DNA from: Cunninghamia lanceolata
Taxonomy: Eukaryota > Streptophyta > Pinopsida > Cupressales > Cupressaceae
Reading direction: 5' to 3'
NCBI GenBank assembly: GCA_027924645.1
Contig: BSBN01001362.1
Coordinates: 953,501-1,017,500 of the forward strand
Length of the DNA: 64,000 nucleotides
Notes under the pieces: model-generated
Told to the model about the DNA's origin: nothing
Seen by the model: only the letters and a program-made list of their open reading frames with translations
Databases searched by the model: none
Part shown: piece after piece, positions 43,044 to 55,396 of the stretch
Layout: each line of letters begins with the position of its first letter
Numbering within the stretch: position 1 is the stretch's first letter
Made by a program: the position numbers and the translations under genes

Positions 43044-44595
43044 TGTTGAGAATAAGAAATACTGAGAGGGGGGGTGAATCAGTATTCCATGAAACCACTT
43101 AGATTAACAGATTTATTTATCCAATTTCCAAAGTTAATAACATGAAAGTAGAATAGACATAGAAACAACAACCACAAAGACATAACACATGAACACCAAG
43201 ATTTTTACGTGGAAAATCTAAAAAGGGAAAAACCACGGTGAGTGTTAGCTCACAATATATTAATGTAGCACACTACTAGATTATAAAAGGCTCACTACCT
43301 TAGGGCTCACTTCCCAAAGAAATGCTCACTACAAGAAATGCTCACTGCAAGAAAGGCTCACTGCAAGAAAGGCTCACTGCCAAAACAGGTTCACTGCCTA
43401 GAGAAAGAAAGAAGAAAGAAGAATGGCTCACTGCCAAAATGAACTACTCAGATAGCATCTACACATGCATGGTTATAGTTCCAATAAAGCACAGAAATAC
43501 TGTCTCAAAACTCTTCATTTTTGACTGCTCTGTTTCCCTGCTCTGCTTTTACATGGCAATAAGATCTCTCTTTTTCTGCTTTTTATTGCTTCCACAAAAT
43601 TGCCTGCTTCTGTATGTCATACATATGTATATATCACATTCACATCACATGCACACCTCAAATACTAAATTTGATCCATATATATCCGCAACACTTAAGA
43701 TCTTCATATTAGGTTAGCATACTCAGATGAAGCGTATAGTTAATAAACTTGTAGCTTGTTGGCCAAATCCAATCATCACAATATATGGTGGACCTAAATA
43801 ACATTTGCAACACTTTCTCATATGTCAGCTCCAACTATAGAACCACTTAGGATAAAGTTCTAATCAATAGAACTTACGGCAGATAAATCAAATTATCATG
43901 TCAGCCTCAAACACAGACTGTTAGTAACTCAGTCTAGCTGTCAGATCACAACTTCCACTGCAGACCACAATACTTGCTCAAAATCATATCAAAGACTCCT
44001 TAGACATCACAGATCATACGTTCAGAGCCACAAAGCAAAATATCCCTTAGTGGAAAAATGTAGACCATTAAAACTCAGACTCTGTCATAGTCAAACTTTG
44101 TCAAACAGTGAAGCGATACTCAATAGCTTGTAACTATCTTTCTGGTAGACTTCAAAACTTACAACTTTAGATTTAGACACTTCATATAATTGTTTACAAC
44201 ACCTCAAAACCATAGATCAAAACATGCAGTTGCGGAGAAATGCAAATCATTTTACTTTGCACTGTACACTGTCCCTGTCTTACTTCTGTTCATTCAGACT
44301 TAGATATTTTCTTCAAATGACTTCCAAAGGAAGTCATGACCTAAACACTAGAATATATCATCATCGAGTAGCTATGAGTCATCATACCTGAACTGCAAAC
44401 CTTGGTCTTCAACTGCGGACCAATGCCAATCCAAACATTGTTCTTTTGTCTCTGCCTCTGTACTTTTCCAATACTTAGTCAATATGACTAAGTCTTCTTT
44501 ACCGGACCACAAATTCTATTTCAACCTTGTTCCTTTTCTTGTTTCCATCAATGACAACACTCAATTATCTACCTTAGCAGTGTCTCTTGCCAACA
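43044..44595 (-). repeat. 5' LTR (right) of pol-less element
   Basis: 1552 bp, TGTTGAGAATAAG to TTGCCAACA, aligned end to end with the left LTR and followed by TAACG. Confidence 0.92.
43285..43440 (-). repeat. Expanded GCTCACTGCAAGAAAG minisatellite in right LTR
   Basis: Seven or more GCTCACT(G/A)C units, several in the 17-18-bp form GCTCACTGCAAGAAAG. Fewer are present in the left LTR, so the array changed length after or during insertion. Confidence 0.8.
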
Positions 44596-44600
44596 TAACG
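44596..44600. repeat. target-site duplication TAACG (right)
   Basis: Exact copy of 37445-37449. Confidence 0.9.
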
Positions 44601-47063
44601 TTGCTATATCATTGTGTTCATAATAAAAATTTGGGTATTGTTATTTGTCAATAGATCACATCAATATGTTATTCATGACATGTTGAAGACCATATGATAA
44701 TGGTCACTACACTAATGAATCAATCTTTATTACTGCTATAGGTAGTTATGAGTTATTAAAGTGATTAAAATTTTACCAATGTGAGATAGTTTGAAAGATA
44801 ATAACTCTTGATGAAATATAAGCATAATATTTTTCTATACGAGTTACCCATAAAGGATATAGAATATGTCTTCACCTGGATATACTTTGTTTGATTTATA
44901 ACATAATATCATATGCAATATATATTGCACCATACTTATATTATGTCTATGATAAGTCAGGTTCCATTTTGATGTTCTTTATAATACCATATTTTGGTTA
45001 TTAAGAAAAGTAGATAAAAGGCGTCTGCCAATAAATATACACTTTCTTAAGGTGGATTATAAGGAGTTAATGGTCAAATTTTGATTAAAGGTGATAATGG
45101 AGGAGGGAGTACAAATTATTATGCCTGGTTACTCTCTTTCATCGATTTTATGCAAGCTCATCGGAGTAAGTGATTATGACTTAGAATAATTTTTGTAATT
45201 CAATGGTTAATTCTAGAATTATTATTTTAACATGTTCTTGAATCCATTAGGATTATGGGAATACCATAACAAGAGCTAAAAATGAGGCCATTGTCCATTG
45301 AGTTGTGTCTAGTATCTAGTGAAGGTAAACAAAAACCTAGATCCATAATATAACCTTGCACACCTATTTGATATGACTCTGGGTGTATCCTCAAGGAGGT
45401 AGGATGGGTTATGATGGAATAAGTGGTTAAGATTGTTGGATGAATTGATCACATAGTGAATGTTTAGGTAGATGTTTCCTATTATTATGTTTAGAATTGT
45501 ATTGCTTGCATCGTCAGTCAAAGCATAGTTTTGAAAGAGGCAATTTGCTTGCAAATTCCAAAATGATTGTGTAAGCTATATTTCTCCTGATTAAGTTATA
45601 TGAAACCTTGTGAGTTCCTATGTGAATGTTATGTAATAGATAACCTTAGATTTTTGTTTCACATAGTATTGAGTGGATTTATAAAAGTAAAACTATAAAT
45701 GTGAAGATGTCAATTTATTGTAAAAATTGCATCTTAGTACATTGATCATTGGACTTCCTTTCTTGGTTCAATAAATGTTGTAAAATAAGTTTGAAGACTG
45801 GGAAATTGTCAGATGGTGACTTGAATTCTTGAAAATGATATTTTCTTCCTATCATGATATGTGTTTGAACATCAATGAATGCATATTTGGATGTTAAATA
45901 ACTTTCCATCTTGGTAGAGTTATACTTTGAGAATTACTTAGATAATAGATATAGGGTGACAATGTATTGGACAAAATTTTATGTTGGGGCAACCTAGAAG
46001 GTGGTTAAAAAAGATCCTTACAAAGTTGGCAAATGATATGTATAATTGATTGAAACTATTCATTTGGACTTTAGCATTTTAAGCTATTAAAGTATAGAAG
46101 GTAAATGGTATCATACATATTATTTTCACTGTGGCTTTTCCATTATTAGTAATTGGATACTTATTCCTTTTTGTTGAATGTTAAGATATCATTGTGAGAT
46201 GATTATGACATTTTATGCTATAGGCTTTGATGGTTGTTGAATTGTATAGTAGGATTTTATTGATCTATTTTAAACTATTTGTGATGAAGTCTAGTGTATT
46301 AGTACATTTTGATTTTTAACCTGAGAGATGAGTATGGATGGGTGCCATTTATGGGAAATAAGAGATGTAGGTTGTTCTGCCTATAGGAAAGATGCTATGG
46401 CCATAACTTGAAATCAAAATAGGTGTATTACTTTACTTGATTTATATTCTCTCCCATAACATGTTTATAAATGGACATGTGCATTAGATATATGTTGCAT
46501 GAGCATATAGATATGCTAGTTTCTCAGTGATTGACAAGGTGCACTAGATTCCTTCATGCATGTTGGCTACATATTTCTAGATCCTTCATGATGGGTTGGG
46601 CTTCTCTAGTGGAGTAGCATGGGGAGGCTTAATGCTTCGTGGCAGGGTGGATATCACCTCAATGATGATCTTTCTCTCTTATCCTTTGTAGAATCTAAGT
46701 TTTGGCTTTAGGAAGAGTGAACATGTATCTGTAAATGTAAAACATTTAAATTTTGTAGTCATGGCTAAAAGTGTTGTAAAAGGAATTTGTTCGTGTTGTA
46801 AATGATTGTTAGATCATTTTATCTATTTTAAAAAAATGTTGTCAATTGTTTGACTCTTTTGAATTTGGATAGACATTATGTTCTTTTAATAAATATTTGA
46901 TAATTTATCTTTTAATTATGTTTTAATTATTAAAACTTTTAGTGGATCTTACACATTGAAACTACCTAGTTGAATTATTGGTGGGCTATGTCTTCTTTTA
47001 TTTAGAATGTACTCACCTTATTCTAAATGCCCAGATGGATTGTGAGAACGATGTTGGACCATT
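44601..47063. other. AT-rich stretch, no gene recognised
   Basis: Small open frames only, none with a familiar motif. If the 47064-47075 polypurine/LTR-start signal is real, part of this stretch may be the eroded internal region of a plus-strand element. Confidence 0.4.
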
Positions 47064-47085
47064 AGGGGGAGAGATGTTGGAAAAT
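47064..47085 (+). other. Candidate polypurine tract and LTR start
   Basis: AGGGGGAGAGA (47064-47074) followed by TGTTGGAAAATAAAC at 47075 looks like the 3' polypurine tract and LTR start of a plus-strand copia-type element. No matching second LTR and no definite LTR end were found; LINE sequence begins within about 250 bases. Confidence 0.4.
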
Positions 47086-47329
47086 AAACAATAACTTTTG
47101 TTTGAGTGTAGATAACACAGATGCCAAAAGTGGCATTTTGGATAACTTAGAATTATTCACCTTATTGATGATTTTCCATGTGAAGGAAGAACAATTTTTC
47201 TGTGCCTAAGGTTTTGAAGAAGTACCACCTTGAGATTTAGGTGGCTGGCCACCATTACTAACTGAGGTTTTGGGTGGTACACAACAATTCCTAAGATTGT
47301 AATTATTTTTACAACTCATAACTGTTGAT

Positions 47330-47990
47330 TGACCCTTTTATTTTCTATGAGGAATGTGATTAATAGGATGAGGAGTCCGCTTATTGTGAGGAGTGATGAG
47401 GGGCCAATCTTTGATCTTATGATCAAAATATTGACACTTGAAATAGGTGTTAGGCAAGTTGAGGTAAATAACATGCTAAGTGTGCCTCATGTGGCCAATC
47501 TATATGTCAACAGTGCCCTTCAAGTCCTTAGAAAGATCAATCTCAACATAAACATGCTTTGGGATATGAGTTGAGAAAAAAATATCCATCTGAACACAAA
47601 TGACATTGCCTAGTAAGCTTGCTATTTTGGACAAGAAATTCTAGCATGGAAAGGGCAACCTAGGAAACTCCACCAAAATAGGGACATAAAGAGATCTCTT
47701 CTATAAGATGACAAAGTCTCGTGCCCAAGGTGTGAAAACAAGTAGATGCATAGACAAACTAGGGGCCATGTTTCAGGATGGCCTTTGCATGATTAGCTTC
47801 AATAAAACAAAAAAGAAAAAACCCCTTTGTGAGGTTTTGGACAACATTAAGGTAGAGCCCATGTAAGAACCAAGCCTTGGTCACACATTCTTTAAGAATT
47901 CTTTTAGGGTGAACCCTCTTGACAAAAGAACAAATTGAGGTAAAATTTGAAGATAGCAACAAGCACTATCAAACTTTGGAATGGGAAGAA
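47330..47990 (-). pseudogene. LINE ORF1 fragment (DUF4283-like)
   Basis: The minus strand gives a plant LINE ORF1 pattern: VILPIPKFDSACCYL at the start, MAPSLSMHLLVFTPWARDFV in the middle, VPILVEFPRLPFPC (usually WVRLPxLP), and VYVEIDLSKDLKGTVDI (usually ARILVEIDLSKGLP), then an RMxHT-like sequence before the expected knuckle. Several stops are present. ORF1 proteins bind LINE RNA. It is not contiguous with the ORF2 copy at 27190-32648 and probably belongs to a separate insertion. Confidence 0.7.
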
Positions 47991-48353
47991 TCACATTTGG
48001 AGGTGATTTAGAAGACATACATTGTGAAAGAATTTAGGGACGAACTTCCTGGGTTGCTTTGGTGATCGAGCTATCCTCATGCGCTGTTGAATCTTTAGCA
48101 CTAACAACAACTGCTGGATTAATGAAGTTTGATGCTATTTAAAAGGAAACAATAATGTCTGTAGGTGTGTCAAGTGCTAAAACCTCACAATAAATGTAGA
48201 AATACAATACATACTCCTATTTTGAAGAGTAATATGACATCAGAAAGACACAAGCAAAGCTAAGTCCTAAACCCTAGCATAGCTCCTCCCATTATAATGA
48301 CTAATTTTAAAAAATAGAGGTAGGAAAATTTTGTAATAATCTAGAGATATTCA
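47991..48353. other. Spacer, possibly LINE 5' sequence
   Basis: No ORF recognised. It lies between the LINE ORF1 remnant and the LTR at 48354, and may be the eroded upstream part of that LINE. It contains TAAACCCTAGCATAGC near 48270. Confidence 0.35.
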
Positions 48354-48619
48354 TGTTAGAACACATAGATATATTGAGAGGGGGGTGAATCAGTATATAC
48401 TAATTTTTACTTCAATTCTACTGCAACAATAAGATCTTCACCGCATCAATCAAATTATGTAAGAACTATGCAAACATAAGCACATCCACACATCCACACA
48501 AGAGAACACAAGATTTACATGGAAACCCAGAAGGGAAAAACCATGGTGAGAAAAGCTGCTTGGGTCTACTACCCAAATCTAGCCTTACAAAAATGAATCA
48601 ATGAATTAGAATATTTTGT

Positions 48620-48780
48620 ACGCACCAACCCACAGGAATTTCAACCTGAGAAGGACACTAATCCTTTACAGATTTATAGGCACCAACCTATAGGAGACTT
48701 CAATCCCCTTATCAACCTGAGCACCAACCCAGATAAAGAGAGGCACCAACCTCACAAGGAACAAGAGGCACCAACCTCTG
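48620..48780 (-). repeat. GGCACCAACCT repeats in LTR
   Basis: Six or more degenerate GCACCAACCT units, positioned between the GGAAACCC block and the rest of the LTR like the GCTCACTGC and GCCAGTGAGGC repeats in the other LTR families. Confidence 0.75.
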
Positions 48781-49399
48781 GAATATTTGGAATGATTATA
48801 AAAGAAATGACACACATACACTATCAATAATATCTCTACACAATACAATCACCTTTGCTATGAATGATTAATCATGATTTGTCCAAACATAGTCATAGTC
48901 CAATTTCAGAACTTTGTTGTCACACTTCTCAACCCTTTTGTTCTGCAATTTAGAATAAAATAATATGCTCTTGCAAACGTGGATACATACTGTGCAATTC
49001 TTGAATTATCTTCTGTTCATTTCCTTCACACTCAATTAACATTAGCATCTACACACACTATATCACCCAGAACATTTCTCCTTTATATATGTGATACTTT
49101 ATGTTTTTCAAAATGAAGTTAGCCTCTAAATTTTTTAATTTCCAACGTATACATTTCATATGGTCGGCCCAACCTGAATTCCTGCACTATGAATCTGGAC
49201 CCAATTTAAACAAGCTGAGTCGACCACTTCAATATTTATTTTATTTTCCTTAGAAATTCGGCCAGCTTCAAATATTTCACAATAACTATTTTCACTTTAA
49301 CTCTAAGGGAATTAGCCCAAATAAATAATCAATGTATTTTATTAACGACCTTATAGAGAAGTCTGTCAGCAACTTTATATCTCCACGAACCTAGGACTC

Positions 49400-50085
49400 T
49401 TCTCCATTCACTATCGGCAAAAGTGGCTTTCCATGAACCTTTTCTCAAAATCCTTTATCAGAAAAATTTCACCTCCATGAACCACAACTTAAAAACCTTT
49501 ATTGAAAAAATCAACTTTACGTGAACTTTTAACATTTTATTGATTATCGGCAAAAGTACAAAACTACAAACCATTCTTCCTTTTGTTAGGGAAAACATCA
49601 AATGGAGAACTTGAGAAACCATGAACCATTACCTTCCTTTGTCGATAGAAAATTTGTTGGCGAACTTTGCCATCAACGAACCTTGCCATCGATGAACTTT
49701 TGAGTTTGCGAACCAAAGATTTTTTCAATACCTTTGTGGCAAAATTGCTTATTGGCAAACTTGAGAAACCACAAACCAACTTTCCTTCATTGACAAAAAG
49801 AACAATTGACAAACCAAGAAAAGCACAAACCATAGTTATTTTTCACACCTTCATCCTTTCGACGAACTTGTCGGGGAAACTGTCTATTGGTGAACTTTAC
49901 CATCAACAAAATTTTGAGTTCACGAACCAAAGATTTTGTTGATACCATGTCAGCAAACTAAAAACTCTTTAAAATTTAAACTTTCTTCTTCAAGCCTTCG
50001 TTGCTAAAATCTCCTGTCGTTGAACTGGCTATCGGGGAAACCAACCGTCGGCGAACTTGTGAGTTCATGAACCTCGTGATTCGTT
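49400..50085. repeat. Imperfect internal repeats (CGGCAAA/CGAACTT motifs) in LTR
   Basis: Motifs such as GGCGAACTT, GCAAACTTGAGAAACCAC and CGAACCAAAGATTTT recur. The clearest pair is 49683-49745 and 49900-49960, about 219 bp apart, sharing TTTTGAGTT, CGAACCAAAGATTTT and GATACC/AATACC. Confidence 0.6.
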
Positions 50086-50207
50086 GACTGAAGGCTAAAA
50101 TCATTCATGCCTTAGAATCTTTTTGGATCAATTTCCATTTGATGTTATTGTTTTCATGCCTTAGAAACTTTTTGAGACCTTTAACATCAATGACAATATT
50201 TCCAACA

Positions 50208-50220
50208 ATCTCCCCCTTTG
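50208..50220 (-). other. Polypurine tract of the 48354 element
   Basis: Minus strand CAAAGGGGGAGAT immediately before the LTR start TGTTGGAAATATTG, the same motif as at 38919-38932. Confidence 0.8.
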
Positions 50221-50526
50221 TCATTGATGGCAACAAAAAATAAATAAGCTCTGAATGTTCACTTTTTGTATCTCTCCTTGAATTGTTACACAAATTCTCC
50301 CTGAACTGTTACACAACTTCTAAACTTTCTCCCCCTTTGACATCAATGGCAAAGGGATGTAACAAACCTCTTTCCTTCATGATATGATTCTTCCTATTTT
50401 CTGTACCTCAAAAAAATCTTCATTAGCTGATCTATCTCTGAATTGTCTTCTCCACAGAGCTAAAAGATACTGCAATGACTAGCTCCCCCTAACTATAATG
50501 CTCCTCCTTACTATATCTCCATGTAT

Positions 50527-50581
<55 letters not shown>

Positions 50582-51830
50582 CCTCCTCCTCATCACCTAA
50601 TAATATAACAGTTGTCTCTTCTTAGACATGTGGCTACTATATAGGGAAAGAAGATGGAGGGGTAACATTAGTTTTCTAAAGCATATTAACAAAACATCCA
50701 AAAGATTTCAATAGTTATAAAATGCAAGCACGTTATAACGCGAGCATGCTTTTCACTACTTTGTAAATTTCCAAGCCTAAGGGCTGGATTTTCCTTGGGC
50801 ATCCAACCTAGAGGGTTGGACTTACCTTTTGGATGCCACAGATGTGTTTTCAACAAAACATAGAAAATCAACAAAATCTTGAGCATGCTCTCCATCAGGT
50901 TTACACATTTTCAATGTTAATATGAAAAAATTCCAGCATGACTTCAAGTTTTTTATTAGCTTTCTAACCATGTATTGTTTTCTAAAATCTAATGACATTA
51001 AGGTTTCCATCTTCAATTTCTTTTGCTAATGTGTTCCTCTTTTGCAGAAAACCTACATGTAGTATTTCTGGTGTCATTTTTTCAATGTTTGTCAAAATTT
51101 GAAAAACATACATTTTCAGATTCTAGACTCTATTCTATACACATTGAGTTTTTTTTTTTAAATTTTGATTAGTTTTCAAAAAACAATAGGAGGGAGCACG
51201 CTCAACTTTTCATTTTTTAGGATGTGTCCACTTTGAAAATTCATAAAAAATCATATACTCATTAAAAAATTAACAGAAAAATCAGGCATAAACTACATGA
51301 CGTTAGCTAATTTTCCTCCAAAGTGATTTGTGAAATACTTAAAAAAGTCAACATTTTAGGGGGGGCACACCAGACGCTATGTTATATTTTTTTGACAAAA
51401 ATAGGAGCACTTTGTGTGCTCCCCCTATTTGAACCTCTTAATCTCCACCATTTTTAGAAAAAAATAGTAGTTTAAAAACTAGATTCTGAGCACTACAAAT
51501 CTTGTTCTTGTCACATCTTCTAATTTTGAGCATGGCTATCTTAAATTTCTCATCCAAGATCAGTTTTTACTGATTTCAGAAAAAAAGTGACCACTTTTGA
51601 CCCCCTTTTGGTCCCCCATTTCCATGCATATACCCCTATATGTTTTCTAATTGATTATTTTGACATTTTGGAGACAATGCAAAGTATTGGAAGATTTATC
51701 TTCCTTCCATTTTGACCCAAAATTTTTATTTTCTTTTGACTTCATACAATATTCTTCCTTCGTACTCGTATTTGTGTGTGCTTGGGGGATGATGACAATT
51801 TTCTTGTCCCTTGATGATTTTTTTCCTATA
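50221..51830 (-). other. Internal remnant next to the 48354 LTR
   Basis: The first 130 bases resemble the internal side of the 37450 element: TTTGACATCAATGGCAAAGG at 50335-50354 against the same at 39048-39067. Beyond that only short open frames are seen. A GGAGCAC-TTTGT-GTGCTCC hairpin lies at 51404-51422. The extent of the element to the right is unclear. Confidence 0.45.
50532..50579. repeat. (GA)24 microsatellite
   Basis: Forty-eight bases of uninterrupted GA. Confidence 0.97.
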
Positions 51831-54800
51831 AATACTTACTGACCCCAAAGCATGTAGATCCCTTTGTGTTTTTGGTGATGTTGCTTGTTTCTATGTGATA
51901 TGGGTTTACATTGCTCAGTGTCATACCATACTTACACAAACTTTTGTGTATCATGTCTGCCACATCACTTTTGTTGCCTCTCCTTAGGGGCACCTTTTCT
52001 CGAGGTTGCTTTGGTAACATATCTCCCTATATATGTTTCCTAAAGCTCTGTTACCTCTTCCCCTCATGCTACCTTAAAATTAATTGCATGTTGTTGCTTT
52101 ATGCAATTATTTTAAGGTGGGGGCATACTTTTATGCTTTTCACTTTCACACATCACATTGATGGTACGCTCCCCTAAGCATTCAATTTTTGCAACATTTG
52201 TAGCTTGTGGTCCTAAGTAGACACACTTTCTTAGACTGACCACCTTTATCAGGATTACCTAGCCTTGCTAGTCCATGTAATTTGTGATATTGCTTAACAT
52301 GCAAGCCACCTAGCGACACAATGCTAGCCAGTAGTGCTCCATGTTGCTACTTTTTGGTACTCTTTGTGAGTCACCTAACAACGTAGTTTGTTAGTCCTTG
52401 TGATGTACATGAGTTTGGTATGGTTCCTAGCTCTTCTAGTATTCTATCCCTAGAACCATACTTGGCATTCTTATAGCAGCACAACACTAGAAATGCCCCT
52501 TTTGCATTATTTTCTTTTTCTTTCTTGTGTCATTTGTGTTAGATTGTTGTAGATTCATAGTAGAATGTGCATTAGATTATATGATTTGCTAACATAGATG
52601 TTTAAGAAAATCATATCTGATCTAAGCCTTCTTTGTATAGATTTCATAAATGTGGTTCTGACATTGCCTTTTGTGTAGGGTTTTGTTTCCTAATACTGTG
52701 GTTTTGTAGGTTCTCAAATTGGGAGCTTGATTCCTTTGCTTGAAGAACTCTTTGTGGCCTCTATAGTATCCTTTTTGAGGTAATATTTATCATGATATTT
52801 CTTTCTATACTTTAGTGTAGCATATCACCTAGTGTCATAAGCCCGCTAAAGTGGGGCCTAAATGTAACATTGAAAATTACATACCCTTACAATTTCATGC
52901 TACGTTTTACACTCATTTGGTGTCCACTCCCCTAGTATGTTTTTAGAATCATTTAGACCTTACCTTAGCCTTTTTCCTAACCCACACATGTGTGTTTGTG
53001 TTGTGTTTTATCTTTTGTGCTTTTTTTTTATATTCTATTTTAGTGCCTTGTTTCTCTCCTCGTCCTAAGGTGTTTCATGTGACCAGGAGCTGAAGTCACT
53101 TGGACACTAGTACTTAGTGCAGATGTTCATGTGTTGCATTAGCATCCTGCATCTATGTGGTGCTAGGTGACAGTTTTTGGGCATTATTGGCCATCGTCTA
53201 CGATGTGGGAGATTCTTTGTAACACCTCTATTCTCTTGAATGACCTTCTTTGACCTAACTTCCTCATTTTTCCCTCTCATCCTTGGATTTTGAAACAACT
53301 CTCAATCTTAAGCAACTTTTGAACTCTCCTTTGGCTTCCATCTACAAACTCTTGGAAAATCTGTGAAGTTATTGTTATTATTGTGCTCACAAGCAATATT
53401 CTACTTAGCATTCTCAAGGACTTTTGTGGCTATACTATTGTATACAAGCTTATGTGACATTTCTTGCACGTTTTTATCTTATTTGTGGGGTTTCTTGGGA
53501 CTATTTCTTGTTGGGTTTCTCATCTTCAGATGAGCAGTTTGTACCTTTTATTCATAAGGTGATTGAGTTCCATTTACGCTCTTTTATTGTTCCATTTAAT
53601 CCATTACTTTCTTGTTGCATTTTGTGTGGGTTACCTCCATTTTCCTTTCTCTCCTTGAAACAATCACACTAGTTTTCTCTCAAGCTTGAGTAGATTAGTT
53701 TTATTTTATTTTTGAATTTTTTTTGTTATTGATGTTATTCCTTTTAGACATACATAGAAAATAGTAGCACACACTTCTATTCAAACATTTTCAATCTTGG
53801 CTACTGTGGAGGTAGAAATACTGAAACAGGGGTTTAACCTGAAGGCAAACCCCCAAAACAAACCCAACATTTTTCCTTTTCCTTGCAGGTTCCATATTTT
53901 GAGTGAGAAGTTCCATCCACTTCATTGGTTTTGTGAACTCTTAATTCTTTTCATTTCTTTTATTTATTTAGCTCCCTTGGGATTATATTGTTCATTTCCC
54001 TTTAGTTTTAGTACATTTATATTACCTGGAAGCTACTAGTACTTGGTTTCTTCTTGTGCTATGTAGGACATGTGACATAAAGTGTAACATGGTTATGGTT
54101 TCGTGTTTTCTATACAGTTCAAACTATAGCACTGCGATCCACAAACATCCTCGCAATGCACTAGCATCCCTAGTAGAGGGCTCCTCTATTTGAAACCAGG
54201 TTCCTACATATTTCCTCTTTTATGTTCTGCTCTTAAAATCTTAAAATTATGTTTACAGTACTCCATTTTTTGCATTTTACCAACATTCCTTTACATTTTA
54301 ATTAGTTAGTATAGTTTCTATTTACATTTCTTAGCACATTAAGGGATTGGTAATGTTGATCTGTTGAAAACTAATAGGCAACAAAACTAAAATAGTCCTG
54401 AATGTAATTGAAGTGGAAAATTCCTTTGACTAATACTTCTTAGTTGAAGTGTAATTTTTCCTCTTCTACAATATATTTATATATATCCACAATTGCAACA
54501 TATCCATGTACAATATAATGTTAAAAAATAAGTACATGACAAGATTCATACTATTCTTTGATGTGTTATCCTCCATGTATCCTATTAATCCTCCTCAATA
54601 CTTTTCATCAAATGACTTGTCCTTTAATAGGGTACTTTTATGTCACAAGATACCACATACCTCATATGTGCTATTATGTTCAATGTGTTGGCCTATGTCC
54701 ACTTTCATTACCAAGTATAGTGTGTGTTGTAGTGTCATTTTATTTGCTCAAATGTCTTTGACAGGTCATATTTTATGTGTTTGTTCACCACAACTTTTGA

Positions 54801-55391
54801 AAATTTGTTATACTTTACTTGCAGTGCTATTTGGTAGATTGTTCTAATGGCCCTACCTATGTCCATGGTGTTGTGACATCCTATTGAGTGTTGTGGTAAC
54901 CCTTATTATTTTACAGTGACTCCCTATCACTTGTTCTCACTTGTTGCTAGTATCACAAACATTCTAGGTCTTGTTGTTTTCACCGCAAAGGGAAAATATT
55001 CTAACTTCCTGTCTCATTTTTCTTCCTTACGGTGGATTCTTTTATGTGCAATGGATGCATATGTTATTATTTGCATGATTCTATTTTTGATAACTTCCCT
55101 CTTGTCCTTTTGATCTTTGCAATGATGAAGGAATAGAGTTGGCTTAGTTCTTCTATGTGTTGCAATGCTTATACTTTAAGGATTCAATCATGCTAGATCT
55201 TTATGTGCATGTGGTATGGTATGCTGATGCAATGTCAGACAATTTGTTTGAAGAGTTGTGATGAGGTTTACTCCATGCATGGTGGGGTTGTGGCATGTAT
55301 CCTTATCCACATTGTAGGTGTTTGTTCTCTTTGTAGTTGGAGTATTATGTTGATAGAGGTATATTCCTTTCTTGTGGTGGTCACTTCTTAG
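51831..55391. other. Long stretch with no recognised gene
   Basis: Many short open frames, none with a recognisable motif. A strong hairpin lies at 52071-52118. AAGGTGGGGGCAT just after it could be a plus-strand polypurine tract, but no LTR pair supports this. Confidence 0.4.
52071..52118. other. Strong inverted repeat (18-19-bp stem)
   Basis: ACCTTAAAATTAATTGCAT pairs with ATGCAATTATTTTAAGGT around an 11-base loop (52090-52100), with a single unpaired base. No matching terminal duplication was noted. Confidence 0.85.
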
Positions 55392-55396
55392 TTGGT
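55392..55396. repeat. probable target-site duplication TTGGT (left)
   Basis: TTGGT before the LTR start; after the right LTR the sequence is TTGGC (61867-61871), four of five bases matching. Confidence 0.5.

Larger units (their letters stand above)
37450..44595 (-). mobile_element. Pol-less LTR retrotransposon with gag-like ORF and novel second ORF
   Basis: A structurally complete 7.1-kb element: LTRs at 37450-38918 and 43044-44595, a perfect 12-base initiator-Met-tRNA primer site, a polypurine tract and exact TAACG duplications. The 4.1-kb internal domain encodes, on the minus strand, a coiled-coil plus zinc-knuckle protein (about 42975-41867) and a second long frame (about 41420-39056). 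No protease, integrase, RT or RNase H motif is seen. It is therefore non-autonomous, but larger and with more coding content than typical LARD or TRIM elements. The C-rich hairpin at the LTR end and the sequence beside the polypurine tract relate it to the element at 48354. A copia affiliation is likely but unproven. Confidence 0.9.
48354..50207 (-). repeat. LTR of a family related to the 37450 element
   Basis: 1854 bp from TGTTAGAACACATAG to TTTCCAACA, directly followed by a polypurine tract, hence a 3' LTR of a minus-strand element. It shares the TTGAGAGGGGGGTGAATCAG block at one end and the ACATGGAAACCCAGAAGGGA block near 48520 with the LTRs at 37450 and 43044. It carries a run of AGGCACCAACCT-like repeats (48620-48780). 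No second LTR or target duplication (left flank ATTCA) was found. Confidence 0.78.

Noticed and set aside
52112..52126. Plus-strand polypurine tract AAGGTGGGGGCAT as evidence of another LTR element
   Set aside because: The following sequence does not begin with TG and no matching LTR was found in the window.
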